A stretch of DNA of 64,000 nucleotides from Pseudomonas frederiksbergensis (lineage in GTDB: Bacteria; Pseudomonadota; Gammaproteobacteria; Pseudomonadales; Pseudomonadaceae): contig NZ_JQGJ02000017.1 in the NCBI RefSeq assembly GCF_000802155.2, forward strand, positions 43,056 through 107,055, in the 5' to 3' direction. A program made the position numbers and the translations under genes. The notes beneath the pieces were generated by a model, which made no database searches, was not told where the DNA came from, and was given only the letters and a program-made list of their open reading frames with translations. Each line of letters begins with the position of its first letter. The first letter of the stretch is position 1. This document shows, piece by piece, positions 43,609-53,234 of this stretch.

Positions 43609-44736
43609 ATGGCCGAAGCAAAAGTACTCAGTGGCGCCGGGCTCCGTGGTCAGGTGGCCGGGCAAACCGCATTGTCCACCGTGGGCCAATCGGGCGCCGG
43701 CCTGACCTATCGCGGCTACGACGTCCGCGACCTGGCGGCTGACGCGCAATTTGAAGAAGTGGCCTACCTGCTTCTATACGGCGAGCTGCCGACCCAGGCC
43801 CAGCTGGACGCCTACACCGGTAAACTGCGTCAGTTGCGCGATTTGCCCCAAGCCTTGAAAGAAGTGCTGGAGCGCATTCCCGCCGACGCCCACCCGATGG
43901 ACGTGATGCGCACCGGTTGCTCGTTCCTGGGTAACCTGGAGCCCGAGCAGGATTTTTCAGAGCAACACGACAAGACCGACCGCCTGCTGGCCGCGTTCCC
44001 GGCGATCATGTGCTACTGGTATCGCTTCAGCCATGAAGGCCAGCGCATCGATTGCGTGACCGACGAAGCGTCCATTGGCGCCCACTTCCTGCACTTGCTG
44101 CATGGCAAGAAGCCGAGCGAGCTGCACGTCAAGGTGATGAATGTCTCGCTGATCCTCTACGCCGAGCACGAGTTCAACGCCTCGACGTTCACCGCCCGGG
44201 TCTGCGCTTCCACGCTGTCGGACCTGTTCTCCTGCATCACCGCGGCCATCGGCTCGCTGCGCGGTCCGCTGCATGGCGGCGCCAACGAGGCGGCGATGGA
44301 AATGATCGAGCGCTTCAGCTCTGCGCAGGAGGCCATCGAAGGCACGCTCGGCATGCTGGCGCGCAAGGACAAGATCATGGGCTTCGGCCATGCGATCTAT
44401 AAGGACAACGATCCGCGCAACGAGGTGATCAAGGGCTGGTCGAAAAAACTCGCTGAGGAAGTGGGCGACACAGTGCTGTTCCCGGTCTCCGAGGCGATCG
44501 ACAAGACCATGTGGGAACAGAAGAAACTGTTCCCCAACGCCGATTTCTACCATGCCTCGGCGTACCACTTCATGGGCATCCCGACCAAGTTGTTCACGCC
44601 GATCTTCGTCTGCTCGCGCCTGACCGGCTGGGCCGCCCACGTGTTCGAACAACGCGCCAACAACCGCATCATCCGACCGAGCGCCGAATACACCGGCGTC
44701 GAACAGCGCAAGTTCGTGCCAATCGAACAACGCTGA
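43609..44736 (+). CDS. prpC: 2-methylcitrate synthase
   Basis: A 375-residue citrate-synthase-family enzyme condensing propionyl-CoA with oxaloacetate. Catalytic residues are visible: AEHEFNASTF, GPLHGGANEAAMEM (His), MGFGHAIYK (His) and Asp in FYHASAYHFMGIP region. The SGAGLTYRGYDVRDLA N-terminus is typical of PrpC. Third gene of the operon; GGAG before the ATG. Confidence 0.96.
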   Translation: MAEAKVLSGAGLRGQVAGQTALSTVGQSGAGLTYRGYDVRDLAADAQFEEVAYLLLYGELPTQAQLDAYTGKLRQLRDLPQALKEVLERIPADAHPMDVMRTGCSFLGNLEPEQDFSEQHDKTDRLLAAFPAIMCYWYRFSHEGQRIDCVTDEASIGAHFLHLLHGKKPSELHVKVMNVSLILYAEHEFNASTFTARVCASTLSDLFSCITAAIGSLRGPLHGGANEAAMEMIERFSSAQEAIEGTLGMLARKDKIMGFGHAIYKDNDPRNEVIKGWSKKLAEEVGDTVLFPVSEAIDKTMWEQKKLFPNADFYHASAYHFMGIPTKLFTPIFVCSRLTGWAAHVFEQRANNRIIRPSAEYTGVEQRKFVPIEQR

Positions 44737-44775
44737 GCTGGAGGTTCTAGCGCTGCTACTGAAATAACCGAAGAC

Positions 44776-44805
44776 CCTTGTGGGAGCAGGCTCGCTCCCG
44801 CAAGG
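44776..44805. repeat. REP hairpin inside the prp operon
   Basis: CCTTGTGGGAGC (44776-44787) and GCTCCCGCAAGG (44794-44805) form an almost perfect stem between prpC and acnD; intergenic REPs can change mRNA stability of flanking genes. Confidence 0.85.
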
Positions 44806-44864
44806 AATGTGTTTGTTTCAATGGTGCGCCACCTTCTGAAACCACCGTGACCCGAGTCCTGACG

Positions 44865-47456
44865 ATGAACACAGAATTTCGCAAACCGCTGCCCGGCACT
44901 TCGCTGGATTATTTCGACGTTCGCGGGGCCGTGGATGCCATTCGCCCCGGCGCCTACGACGGCCTGCCGTACACCTCCCGCGTGCTGGCGGAAAACCTGG
45001 TGCGGCGCTGCGACCCGGCCACGCTGCGCGAGTCGCTGCTGCAACTGATCGAGCGCAAGCGCGACCTGGACTTCCCATGGTTCCCGGCGCGGGTGGTGTG
45101 CCATGACATCCTCGGCCAGACCGCCCTGGTCGACCTCGCCGGCTTGCGCGACGCCATCGCCTTGCAGGGCGGTGACCCGGCGCAGGTCAACCCGGTGGTG
45201 CCGACTCAGTTGATCGTCGACCACTCGCTGGCGGTGGAAAGCGCCGGTTTCGATCCCCAGGCCTTCGCCAAGAACCGTGCTATCGAGGACCGGCGCAATG
45301 AAGACCGCTTTCACTTCATCAACTGGACCAAGAAGGCCTTCAAGAACGTCGATGTGATTCCGCCAGGCAACGGGATCATGCATCAGATCAACCTGGAAAA
45401 AATGTCACCGGTGATCCAGCAGCGGGACGGCGTGGCCTTCCCGGACACTTGCGTGGGCACCGACAGCCACACGCCCCATGTCGATGCCTTGGGCGTTATC
45501 GCCATTGGCGTCGGTGGCCTGGAAGCCGAAAGCGTCATGCTCGGTCGCGCCTCGTGGATGCGCCTGCCGGAAATCGTCGGCGTCGAACTGACCGGCAAAC
45601 TGCAACCGGGCATCACGGCCACGGACATGGTCCTGGCCCTGACCGAGTTCCTGCGCAAGCAGAAAGTCGTGGGGGCGTGGCTGGAGTTCTTCGGCGAAGG
45701 CGCCAGTGCCCTGACCTTGGGCGACCGTGCGACCATCTCCAACATGGCCCCGGAATACGGCGCCACGGCGGCCATGTTCCATATCGATCAACAGACGATC
45801 GATTACCTGAAACTCACGGGGCGCGAAGACCAGCAGGTGCAGTTGGTCGAGAACTACGCCAGGACCACGGGCTTGTGGGCCGACAGCCTTAAAGGCGCGC
45901 AATACGAACGTGGCCTGACCTTCGACCTGTCGTCGGTGGTGCGCAACATGGCAGGTCCCAGCAACCCGCACGCCCGCGTCGCGGTGTCGGATCTGGCGGC
46001 CAAAGGCATCTCCGGCCAGTGGGACGATGTGCCAGGCCAGATGCCCGACGGCGCAGTGATCATCGCCGCGATCACCAGTTGCACCAATACCAGCAACCCG
46101 CGCAACGTGATCGCCGCTGGCCTGCTGGCGCGCAACGCCAATCGCCTGGGCCTGGCGCGCAAGCCGTGGGTCAAGTCATCCCTCGCACCGGGTTCGAAAA
46201 CCGTGGCGCTGTACCTGGATGAAGCCGGCCTGACGTCCGAACTCGAGAAGCTGGGCTTCGGCGTGGTCGCGTTCGCCTGCACCACCTGCAACGGCATGTC
46301 CGGCGCGCTGGACCCAGTCATCCAGCAGGAGATCATCGACCGCGACCTGTACGCCACCGCAGTGTTGTCGGGCAACCGCAACTTCGACGGGCGTATCCAT
46401 CCGTACGCCAAGCAGGCGTTCCTGGCGTCGCCGCCGCTGGTGGTCGCGTATGCCATCGCCGGGACCATTCGCTTCGACATTGAGAAGGATGTGCTGGGCG
46501 TGGTGGACGGTCGCGAGATTCGCCTCAAGGACATCTGGCCGAGCGACGAAGAAATCGACGCCGTGGTGAAGGCCTCGGTGAAACCGGAGCAGTTCCGCCA
46601 GGTGTACATCCCGATGTTCGCCATCCAGGAAGACACCGGGCCGAAAGTGACGCCGCTGTACGACTGGCGCCCGCAAAGCACCTACATCCGTCGTCCGCCG
46701 TATTGGGAAGGCGCGCTGGCCGGTGCGCGGCCGCTCAAGGGCATGCGCCCGCTGGCCGTGCTGCCGGACAACATCACCACCGATCACCTGTCGCCGTCCA
46801 ACGCCATCATGCTGGACAGCGCCGCCGGTGAATACCTGGCGAAAATGGGCCTGCCGGAAGAGGACTTCAACTCCTACGCGACTCACCGTGGCGACCACCT
46901 GACCGCACAACGGGCGACCTTCGCCAACCCGAAACTGTTCAACGAAATGGTCGTTGAGGACGGTAAGGTCAAGCAGGGTTCCCTGGCGCGGGTCGAGCCG
47001 GAGGGCAAGGTGATGCGCATGTGGGAAGCCATCGAGACCTACATGGAACGCAAGCAGCCGCTGATCATCATCGCGGGTGCCGACTACGGTCAGGGATCGT
47101 CGCGGGACTGGGCAGCCAAGGGTGTGCGCCTGGCCGGTGTCGAGGCGATTGTCGCCGAAGGCTTCGAGCGTATCCACCGCACCAACCTGGTGGGGATGGG
47201 CGTGTTGCCGCTGGAGTTCAAGCCCGGCACCGATCGCAAGACCCTGGACATCGACGGCAGCGAAATCTATGACGTGATCGGCGAACGGACCCCGCGGGCG
47301 ACGTTGACGTTGGTGATCACTCGCAAGAACGGCGAGCGCGTCGAAGTGCCTGTGACCTGCCGCCTCGATACCGCTGAAGAAGTGTCGATCTACGAAGCTG
47401 GGGGCGTGCTGCAACGCTTCGCCCAGGATTTCCTCGAGTCGGCGGTGGCCGTTTAA
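44865..47456 (+). CDS. acnD: 2-methylcitrate dehydratase, Fe/S-dependent (AcnD)
   Basis: An 863-residue aconitase-family enzyme. [4Fe-4S] ligands: Cys in TSCTNTSNP and in FACTTCNG; substrate motifs DSHTPHVDALG, GADYGQGSSRDWAAKG at the C-terminal domain. It dehydrates 2-methylcitrate to a 2-methylaconitate isomer, which PrpF converts. ATG 44865 chosen; upstream sequence holds the REP. Normal AcnD length. Confidence 0.96.
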   Translation: MNTEFRKPLPGTSLDYFDVRGAVDAIRPGAYDGLPYTSRVLAENLVRRCDPATLRESLLQLIERKRDLDFPWFPARVVCHDILGQTALVDLAGLRDAIALQGGDPAQVNPVVPTQLIVDHSLAVESAGFDPQAFAKNRAIEDRRNEDRFHFINWTKKAFKNVDVIPPGNGIMHQINLEKMSPVIQQRDGVAFPDTCVGTDSHTPHVDALGVIAIGVGGLEAESVMLGRASWMRLPEIVGVELTGKLQPGITATDMVLALTEFLRKQKVVGAWLEFFGEGASALTLGDRATISNMAPEYGATAAMFHIDQQTIDYLKLTGREDQQVQLVENYARTTGLWADSLKGAQYERGLTFDLSSVVRNMAGPSNPHARVAVSDLAAKGISGQWDDVPGQMPDGAVIIAAITSCTNTSNPRNVIAAGLLARNANRLGLARKPWVKSSLAPGSKTVALYLDEAGLTSELEKLGFGVVAFACTTCNGMSGALDPVIQQEIIDRDLYATAVLSGNRNFDGRIHPYAKQAFLASPPLVVAYAIAGTIRFDIEKDVLGVVDGREIRLKDIWPSDEEIDAVVKASVKPEQFRQVYIPMFAIQEDTGPKVTPLYDWRPQSTYIRRPPYWEGALAGARPLKGMRPLAVLPDNITTDHLSPSNAIMLDSAAGEYLAKMGLPEEDFNSYATHRGDHLTAQRATFANPKLFNEMVVEDGKVKQGSLARVEPEGKVMRMWEAIETYMERKQPLIIIAGADYGQGSSRDWAAKGVRLAGVEAIVAEGFERIHRTNLVGMGVLPLEFKPGTDRKTLDIDGSEIYDVIGERTPRATLTLVITRKNGERVEVPVTCRLDTAEEVSIYEAGGVLQRFAQDFLESAVAV

Positions 47457-47507
47457 ATCGCTTGGGTGGCCGCTGTTCCGGCCACCTGTTTTTTCAGGAG
47501 TTAGAGC

Positions 47508-48701
47508 ATGGCTCACTCGCCTCAAATCAAGATCCCCGCGACCTACATGCGTGGCGGCACCAGCAAAGGCGTGTTTTTCAGCCTGCAAGACCTGCCCGAA
47601 GTCGCCCGCGTTCCTGGCCCGGCCCGGGATGCCCTGTTGCTGCGAGTGATCGGCAGCCCCGACCCGTACGAGAAGCAGATCGATGGCATGGGTGGCGCGA
47701 CGTCCAGCACCAGCAAGACCGTGATCTTGTCCAAGAGCGCCCGGGCCGACCACGATGTCGATTACCTGTTCGGCCAGGTCTCCATCGACAAGCCGTTCGT
47801 GGACTGGAGTGGCAATTGCGGAAACCTGTCGGCGGCGGTGGGGTCGTTTGCCATCAGCAGTGGCTTGGTGGAGCCCGGCCGGATTCCGCAAAACGGCGTG
47901 GCCGTGGTGCGGATCTGGCAGGCCAACATCGGCAAGACCATCATCGCCCATGTGCCGATCACCGACGGCGCGGTGCAGGAAACCGGTGATTTCGAGCTCG
48001 ACGGCGTGACCTTTCCGGCGGCCGAAGTGCAATTGGAGTTCATGGACCCGGCGGCCGAGGAAGAGGGCGGTGGCGGCTCGATGTTTCCCACCGGCAACTT
48101 GGTGGATGACTTGGAAGTGCCCGGTGTTGGCACTTTGAAGGCGACGCTGATCAATGCCGGGATTCCTACGATTTTCATCAATGCTCGCGATGTGGGCTAC
48201 ACCGGCACCGAACTGCAGGGCGCTATCAATGGCGATCCCAAGGCGTTGGCGATGTTCGAAACCATCCGCGCACATGGCGCCTTGCGCATGGGCTTGATCA
48301 AGCACTTGGACGAAGCCGCCCAGCGCCAGCACACCCCGAAAGTCGCGTTTGTCGCGCCGCCGGCGGATTACCTCTCGTCCAGCGGAAAAGCCGTGGCGGC
48401 GGGCGACGTCGATTTGCTGGTGCGGGCATTGTCCATGGGCAAGCTGCACCACGCCATGATGGGCACCGCCGCCGTTGCCATCGGCACCGCCGCGGCGATT
48501 TCCGGCACTTTGGTGAATCGGGCGGCGGGCGGTATCGAGCGCAACGCCGTGCGTTTCGGCCACCCCTCCGGCACCCTGCGCGTCGGCGCCAAGGCCAGCG
48601 TGGTCAATGGCGAATGGACCGTGAAAAAAGCCATCATGAGCCGCAGCGCGAGGGTGTTGATGGAAGGATTTGTGCGGGTGCCAGGTGATGTTCTGAACTG
48701 A
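47508..48701 (+). CDS. prpF: 2-methylaconitate cis-trans isomerase
   Basis: A 397-residue DapF-fold isomerase needed with AcnD. N-terminal TYMRGGTSKGVFF, GGATSSTSKTVIL, SGNCGNLSAAVG (active-site Cys) and VRFGHPSGTLRVGA near the end. TCAGGAG precedes the ATG at 47508. No prpD follows in the window, so dehydration in this cluster depends on AcnD/PrpF. Confidence 0.96.
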   Translation: MAHSPQIKIPATYMRGGTSKGVFFSLQDLPEVARVPGPARDALLLRVIGSPDPYEKQIDGMGGATSSTSKTVILSKSARADHDVDYLFGQVSIDKPFVDWSGNCGNLSAAVGSFAISSGLVEPGRIPQNGVAVVRIWQANIGKTIIAHVPITDGAVQETGDFELDGVTFPAAEVQLEFMDPAAEEEGGGGSMFPTGNLVDDLEVPGVGTLKATLINAGIPTIFINARDVGYTGTELQGAINGDPKALAMFETIRAHGALRMGLIKHLDEAAQRQHTPKVAFVAPPADYLSSSGKAVAAGDVDLLVRALSMGKLHHAMMGTAAVAIGTAAAISGTLVNRAAGGIERNAVRFGHPSGTLRVGAKASVVNGEWTVKKAIMSRSARVLMEGFVRVPGDVLN

Positions 48702-48711
48702 GTCGAAAAAC

Positions 48712-48737
48712 CTGTGGGAACGGGCTTGCTCGCGAAA
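48712..48737. repeat. Degenerate REP
   Basis: CTGTGGGAACGGGCTTGCTC followed by GCGAAA: REP-like sequence after prpF. A further short stem CCAACA/TGTTGG lies at about 48750-48764 in the gap between convergent prpF and the metal operon. Confidence 0.65.
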
Positions 48738-48827
48738 GCAGTGCATCGGCCAACACAGATGTTGGATGTGCTGGCCTCTTCGTCGGATCGCCGCCCGGAG
48801 CAGGTCCGCGCCCACAGCGGCCTGTTG

Positions 48828-49721
48828 TCAGCCTCCGGTCAGTGCAGTGACAACCAGCCCCACATTATTCTCCAACTCCGCGACCGGGTCGGCACCATCG
48901 GTGTTCAGCACCAGCAGTTGGCTACCGCCTTCGGTGATGGCTGCCTTCAGCGCATCCGAGGGCTGGCGATGATGCAGCACCAGCGCCACATCGTTGTCTT
49001 TCAATGTGGTCGTCAATTGTTTGAGGGCTTCGGGCTTCCACTCGGTGTCAGGGCGGGTGTCGGTGCTGATGCCATCCAGATTCAATCCACTGATCAAGTA
49101 ACCGAAATGCTCGCTCAGGCTGACCACGCTCAGGTTGTCAGCGCTGGCGAGGCGTTTTTCGCTGTCGGCGCTGAGTTTGAGCAGGCGTTGCTTGAGGGCC
49201 GCCAGGTTGGCGTCGATTTTCGTTTTGTCCGCCGGGGCCAGGCGCACCAGGTCGGCGGCGATCACGTCGGCCATCCGCCCCAGGTTATGACTGGCCATCC
49301 ACGGCTGGCTCGCCAAACCGTCAGCCATGCCCGGTTGCACGGCGATACCGGGCAGGGCGCCGTCCACGGGGCGGGCCGCGTCGACTTCGACGATGCGTAT
49401 ATTGCTGCGTCGGGCCATGGGGTACAGCGGATCGTCCGGCCATAACGAGCGCAGGCCGATCACAGCGTCGGCCTCGCGGGCCAGTTTGTTCAGCGCCGTC
49501 GCGCCACGGCCACTGAAGTAGGCGCTCTGGCGGGTGCCGGGCAGATTGTCCGGTGCCGCCCGCTCCAGGCTGACCTCGGTCCCCTTGAGCAAGGCCTCGC
49601 CCAACCCGTAGGTGACCGGCAACGATGCCAGCAGACGGACCTTTTCAGCGGCGAATGATGAAGTGACGGCCACGCCGCACAACGCGACGGCCAGGGTCAG
49701 TTGTCGCAATGAAAAAACCAT
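48828..49721 (-). CDS. Second metal ABC-transporter substrate-binding protein
   Basis: A 297-residue exported protein (signal peptide about 1-24, SSFA-AE) related to the ZnuA/TroA cluster. Possible metal ligands: His in WMASHNLGRMADVI (about 144), His in LSEHFGYL (about 209), and Asp/His near the C-terminus (LVLHHRQPSDA). It lacks a His-rich loop. Last gene of the eight-gene metal operon, directly abutting the permease (no gap). A second binding protein beside the ZnuA-like one could broaden metal choice. Confidence 0.83.
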   Translation of the reverse strand: MVFSLRQLTLAVALCGVAVTSSFAAEKVRLLASLPVTYGLGEALLKGTEVSLERAAPDNLPGTRQSAYFSGRGATALNKLAREADAVIGLRSLWPDDPLYPMARRSNIRIVEVDAARPVDGALPGIAVQPGMADGLASQPWMASHNLGRMADVIAADLVRLAPADKTKIDANLAALKQRLLKLSADSEKRLASADNLSVVSLSEHFGYLISGLNLDGISTDTRPDTEWKPEALKQLTTTLKDNDVALVLHHRQPSDALKAAITEGGSQLLVLNTDGADPVAELENNVGLVVTALTGG

Positions 49722-50621
49722 TTATCCAAGATTCCCTTTGAGGCTGGGGACGACGCCACGGGCGATGGCGCTCAGGGCGAAGGCGATGCCGGCTACCAGA
49801 ATGATCGCGGCGCCGGACGGGATAGGCAGGTCGAACACAATCGGCGCGAGAATCCCGCACAGGGTGCTGACCGTGGCAATCAGCACGGAACACCAGAAAA
49901 AACCTTTCAAGGATTGGCTGAGCAGACGCGCCGCCGCCGCCGGAATCACCAGCAACGCCCCCACCAGGATGGCGCCGATGACTTTCACCGCCGCCACGGT
50001 GATCAACGTCACCAGGACTACGAACAGGTAGTCCAGGGTCTTGACCGCCACCCCGCGCACCGCCGCCAGTTGCGGGTTGAAGCTGGCGAGCATGATGCGG
50101 TTGTACAGCGGCAACGCCAGGGCCATCACCAACGAACCGACCACCGCGAGCACCAGCAGATCGTTGCCGTTGACTGTCAGCACTGAGCCGAACAATACGT
50201 TTTCCAGGATGTGCACGTTGATCTTGCCCGCCAGGATCAACAGCAAGCTCGCGCCCAGTGCCAGGGACACCGACAGGAAGACGCCAATCAGGGTGTCGGG
50301 CGCGAGACCGGTGCGGTTGCGCAGGTAATTGAGCAGGATGCCGAACAGCAGGCAGTAGCCGAACAGGCTGCCGTACGGCCCGGTGTAGGGTTCGCCGAGC
50401 AGGATGCCAATCGCCACGCCGGTCAGCGCCGCATGGCCCACCGCCTCGGAGAAAAATGCGAAGCGCTTGACCACCACCAGCGTGCCGAGGCCGCCCAGGA
50501 CCGGGCCGATCAACAGCCCGGCCAACAACGCATTGACCACAAACCCGTAGGCCAGCGCCTCGGGCAAATATCCTGACGAGGCCCAGCCCTGGACCATCAA
50601 ACGAAAGGCTTCATAACTCAT
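49722..50621 (-). CDS. Metal ABC-transporter permease (ZnuB-like)
   Basis: A 299-residue inner-membrane protein with eight to nine hydrophobic segments of the ABC-3 family (zinc/manganese/iron permeases): GPVLGGLGTLVVVKRFAFFSEAVGHAALTG with the conserved EAVGHAALTG coupling element near residue 60. Start overlaps the ATPase stop by one base. Confidence 0.93.
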   Translation of the reverse strand: MSYEAFRLMVQGWASSGYLPEALAYGFVVNALLAGLLIGPVLGGLGTLVVVKRFAFFSEAVGHAALTGVAIGILLGEPYTGPYGSLFGYCLLFGILLNYLRNRTGLAPDTLIGVFLSVSLALGASLLLILAGKINVHILENVLFGSVLTVNGNDLLVLAVVGSLVMALALPLYNRIMLASFNPQLAAVRGVAVKTLDYLFVVLVTLITVAAVKVIGAILVGALLVIPAAAARLLSQSLKGFFWCSVLIATVSTLCGILAPIVFDLPIPSGAAIILVAGIAFALSAIARGVVPSLKGNLG

Positions 50622-51373
50622 CAGGCTGCGCTCCCGTTCGTGCGTGGGTGGGTGGAAAACAGCGTCAGCAGCCGCTCCGGGGTCAGGGTCTGGCGTGGCG
50701 GGCCGTCGAACAGTACCCGGCGATTCAGGCCGGTGACCCGATCGGCCAGGCGTCCGACGGCTTCCAGGTCATGTTCGATCCACAGCACGGTAATCCCGGC
50801 CTGGCGCCAGTCCTGCAACAACCGTTCGAACACCCGGATGCCGGCCTCGTCGAGGGCTGACATCGGCTCGTCGAGCACCAGCAATTGCGGCGAAGGAATC
50901 AAGCCCTGGGCCAGCAATACCCGCTGGCGCTCGCCCCCGGACAGGGCGCCCATGCGCCGCTTGCGCTTGTCCTGCATGCCGACCTGTTCCAGGGCCTGGC
51001 CGATGGCGCCGGCGTAATGCTTGCTCAAGCCGAGGAAGGCCGGTCGCCGCTGACACATCGCCGCCATGAAATCATCCACCGTCATCGGCAGGCCCCGGTC
51101 GAATTCCAGTGCCTGGGGCACGTAGCCGATCACCCCGGGTTCGCCCGGCCATTGCAAGCTCAGGCGTCCCTGGTGTGGCATTTGTCCGAGCAAGGTCTTG
51201 ATCAGCGAACTCTTGCCGCCGCCGTTAGGGCCTACCAGGGCGTGGACGCTGCCGGGTTTCACCTGGAAACACACTTGGTCGAGGATCGTGGTGCGCCCCA
51301 GCTCAAGGCTGATGTCGGCGAATTCGATCAACGGGCCGGATTGTTGCTGGATAAGGGTTTCCTGCACCGTCAT
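50621..51373 (-). CDS. Metal ABC-transporter ATPase (ZnuC-like)
   Basis: A 250-residue ABC ATPase: Walker A VGPNGGGKSSLIK (about 52), signature GALSGGERQRVLLAQGL (about 145), Walker B LLVLDEPMSALDE (about 165), switch His in LWIEHDLEAV. ZnuC-type by context. Start overlaps the stop of the ZnuA-like gene (ATGA). Confidence 0.95.
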   Translation of the reverse strand: MTVQETLIQQQSGPLIEFADISLELGRTTILDQVCFQVKPGSVHALVGPNGGGKSSLIKTLLGQMPHQGRLSLQWPGEPGVIGYVPQALEFDRGLPMTVDDFMAAMCQRRPAFLGLSKHYAGAIGQALEQVGMQDKRKRRMGALSGGERQRVLLAQGLIPSPQLLVLDEPMSALDEAGIRVFERLLQDWRQAGITVLWIEHDLEAVGRLADRVTGLNRRVLFDGPPRQTLTPERLLTLFSTHPRTNGSAA

Positions 51374-52299
51374 GCGCCGGACTCCTGGATCGCCCGGACC
51401 ACGGTGTCGAGGTTGCCGGTCATCTCCTTTTCGTATTTCTCGGCGCTGTATTCACCGTAGGAAATGTGCGAAAGCGGGTACAGCTTTACGCCCGATTCAC
51501 GCTGGATGGTGTCGACGTAGGTGGACGGAAAATCCATCTCCGAGAAGATCACTTTCACATCCAGTTCACGCAGTTGGTCGATGGTTTTTTTCAGCTGGCT
51601 GGGACTCGGTTCGATGCCATGGGCCGGCTCGACCACGGCGGTCACTTCCAGGCCGAATTCGCGCAGCAGGTAATCGTAGGCGGCATGTACGGTGGCGACC
51701 CGCAGCTCGGCATTCGGCGCCTGGGTCAGCTTGGCCAGGGCATCGGCGCGCATCTGCCGCAGGCGCTTGCCGTAGGCGCGGGCGTTTTGTGTATAGGTCT
51801 TGGCGTTGTCCGGGTCGAGCTTGCCCAGCTCCCGGGCGATGTTGTTGACCTGGGCAATGGACGCGCTGATGGACAGGAACGTATGCGGGTTGACGACTTT
51901 GCCCGCGCCCCGGGCGGCAGTGCCGGTGGCGGCCAGCAGGGGCACGTTTTCGTTGGCTTCGATGACCTTCACGTCCGGGGTTTCGCTGGCGGCGATCATG
52001 CGGTCGGCGAAATCGTCGTGGCCGACGCCGTTGAGCACGATCACATCCAGGCCGCTGATGCGCTTGATGTCCTCGGCCCGAGGTTCATAGGCGTGAGGAT
52101 TGAACCCGGCCGGGATCAACGGCACGACCTCGGCCTTGTCGCCGACGATGTTGGCCACGTAGCTGTAATACGGGTGCAAGGTGATACCGATGCGCAGGCG
52201 ATTGGGCGCTTCGGCGCTGGCCAGCGGGGCGAGCAGGCAGGCCAGCAGGCCAATCACCAGCAGGCGCAGGAATGGGCGACGTGGAGATGCGATAGACAT
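51370..52299 (-). CDS. Metal ABC-transporter substrate-binding protein (ZnuA-like)
   Basis: A 309-residue exported protein (ATG 52299; signal peptide about 1-30, SA-EAP). It carries the cluster A-I metal site: His in PAGFNPHAYEP (about 70), His in VVNPHTFLS, His in VATVHAAYDYLL and Glu/Asp in SEMDFPSTY. No long His-rich loop is present, so zinc or manganese are both possible; zinc favoured by family. 36 bases after the DUF6162 gene. Confidence 0.93.
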   Translation of the reverse strand: MSIASPRRPFLRLLVIGLLACLLAPLASAEAPNRLRIGITLHPYYSYVANIVGDKAEVVPLIPAGFNPHAYEPRAEDIKRISGLDVIVLNGVGHDDFADRMIAASETPDVKVIEANENVPLLAATGTAARGAGKVVNPHTFLSISASIAQVNNIARELGKLDPDNAKTYTQNARAYGKRLRQMRADALAKLTQAPNAELRVATVHAAYDYLLREFGLEVTAVVEPAHGIEPSPSQLKKTIDQLRELDVKVIFSEMDFPSTYVDTIQRESGVKLYPLSHISYGEYSAEKYEKEMTGNLDTVVRAIQESGA

Positions 52300-52335
52300 G
52301 GGCAAGCGGTCTTCTCTTGAATGAGGGGCGTTGGG

Positions 52336-52911
52336 TCAATGCCGGTGCTGGCGAGTCACGCCGGCATCGAACTGCGCGACGATCTGCTGCCAACCGGCGA
52401 CGGACAGGGCTGCGTCGTCGGATGCGGCAGGAGCGGTCGCAGGTTGGCTGCGGTTGAGCCAGATGTCCGGGGGCGCGTCGGGCGATTCGCTGATGCGCAT
52501 CAGAAAGGAGCCGGAGACGGAAGGGTTGGCGCTGGCGCCAAAGTAGGCGTCGTCGCCCAGTAGTTGCCAGGCGTGGCCGCCGCGACTGACAGAGCTGGCA
52601 TCCTGGGCGAACGGGGCAAAGCCTTCGTCCGCCAACGCTTGGGGGGCGGGAAGGGCTGGCTCGCTTTCGCGCAGGATGCGGATCTCGTCCAGCGTGACCC
52701 GCAGGTCGGCGTAGATCCCTTGCTCGGCGGCGCTGAGGTCGCGACGGGCATCCAACTGGTTGCTTTCCAGGTGGGCGACCTCCTGGGTTTCGCCGTGCCA
52801 GGCCACCACTGACCCGGCCCCCAACACGATGATCAGGCACAACAGCAGGACATAAAGGGTTTCATGGCCGGCGCCGGCGGGGCGGACAACCTGGAGGGTC
52901 GGTGTGCTCAT
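52336..52911 (-). CDS. Single-pass membrane protein of the metal operon (DUF6162-like)
   Basis: A 191-residue protein: short cytoplasmic N-terminus, one transmembrane helix (about 17-38), and a periplasmic domain starting with a coiled-coil-like segment (HLESNQLDARRDLSAAEQG) and ending in RQHRH. Placed in operon between the secreted small protein and ZnuA-like protein. The assignment to DUF6162 is by recollection and context; function unknown. Confidence 0.75.
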   Translation of the reverse strand: MSTPTLQVVRPAGAGHETLYVLLLCLIIVLGAGSVVAWHGETQEVAHLESNQLDARRDLSAAEQGIYADLRVTLDEIRILRESEPALPAPQALADEGFAPFAQDASSVSRGGHAWQLLGDDAYFGASANPSVSGSFLMRISESPDAPPDIWLNRSQPATAPAASDDAALSVAGWQQIVAQFDAGVTRQHRH

Positions 52912-53234
52912 GGGGCCTCGATGTCGGCTTGGTCGATTTCCACGACGTGGCCGGGGCCGGCGTCGAAGAGGACGTAGAATTCGGTGCTCGGTTTCTTGAA
53001 GGTCAGCGTTGAGTCGGCGCCGAGCTTGCCAGGGACCAGGATGGTTTCGTCGTAGCCAATCACATCCAGCGTCACCCCGGGGGCACCACTGCCGTCGGAA
53101 AAACCACCGGTGCATTGGATCTGTTCGGCGTCGATGGCCTTGCACTCGCACATAGGGTTGTGAGCCAGTGCGCTGGTGCTCAAGCCTGCGCACAGCAGCA
53201 GCGCCAGGCTGTTGAGAGAGGCGCGGAAGGTCAT
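52908..53234 (-). CDS. Exported small protein of the metal operon
   Basis: A 108-residue protein with signal peptide (about 1-24, ALA-HN) and mature sequence HNPMCECKAIDAEQIQCTGGFSDG (split): three cysteines and His near the start suggest metal binding or disulfides, followed by a beta-rich domain (GVTLDVIGYDETILV). It overlaps both neighbours by 4 bases. Possibly a periplasmic metal chaperone; this is inference. Confidence 0.78.
   Translation of the reverse strand: MTFRASLNSLALLLCAGLSTSALAHNPMCECKAIDAEQIQCTGGFSDGSGAPGVTLDVIGYDETILVPGKLGADSTLTFKKPSTEFYVLFDAGPGHVVEIDQADIEAP

Noticed and set aside
46176..48815. 879-codon minus-strand ORF
   Set aside because: Antisense to acnD and prpF, both of which are full-length with intact catalytic motifs.
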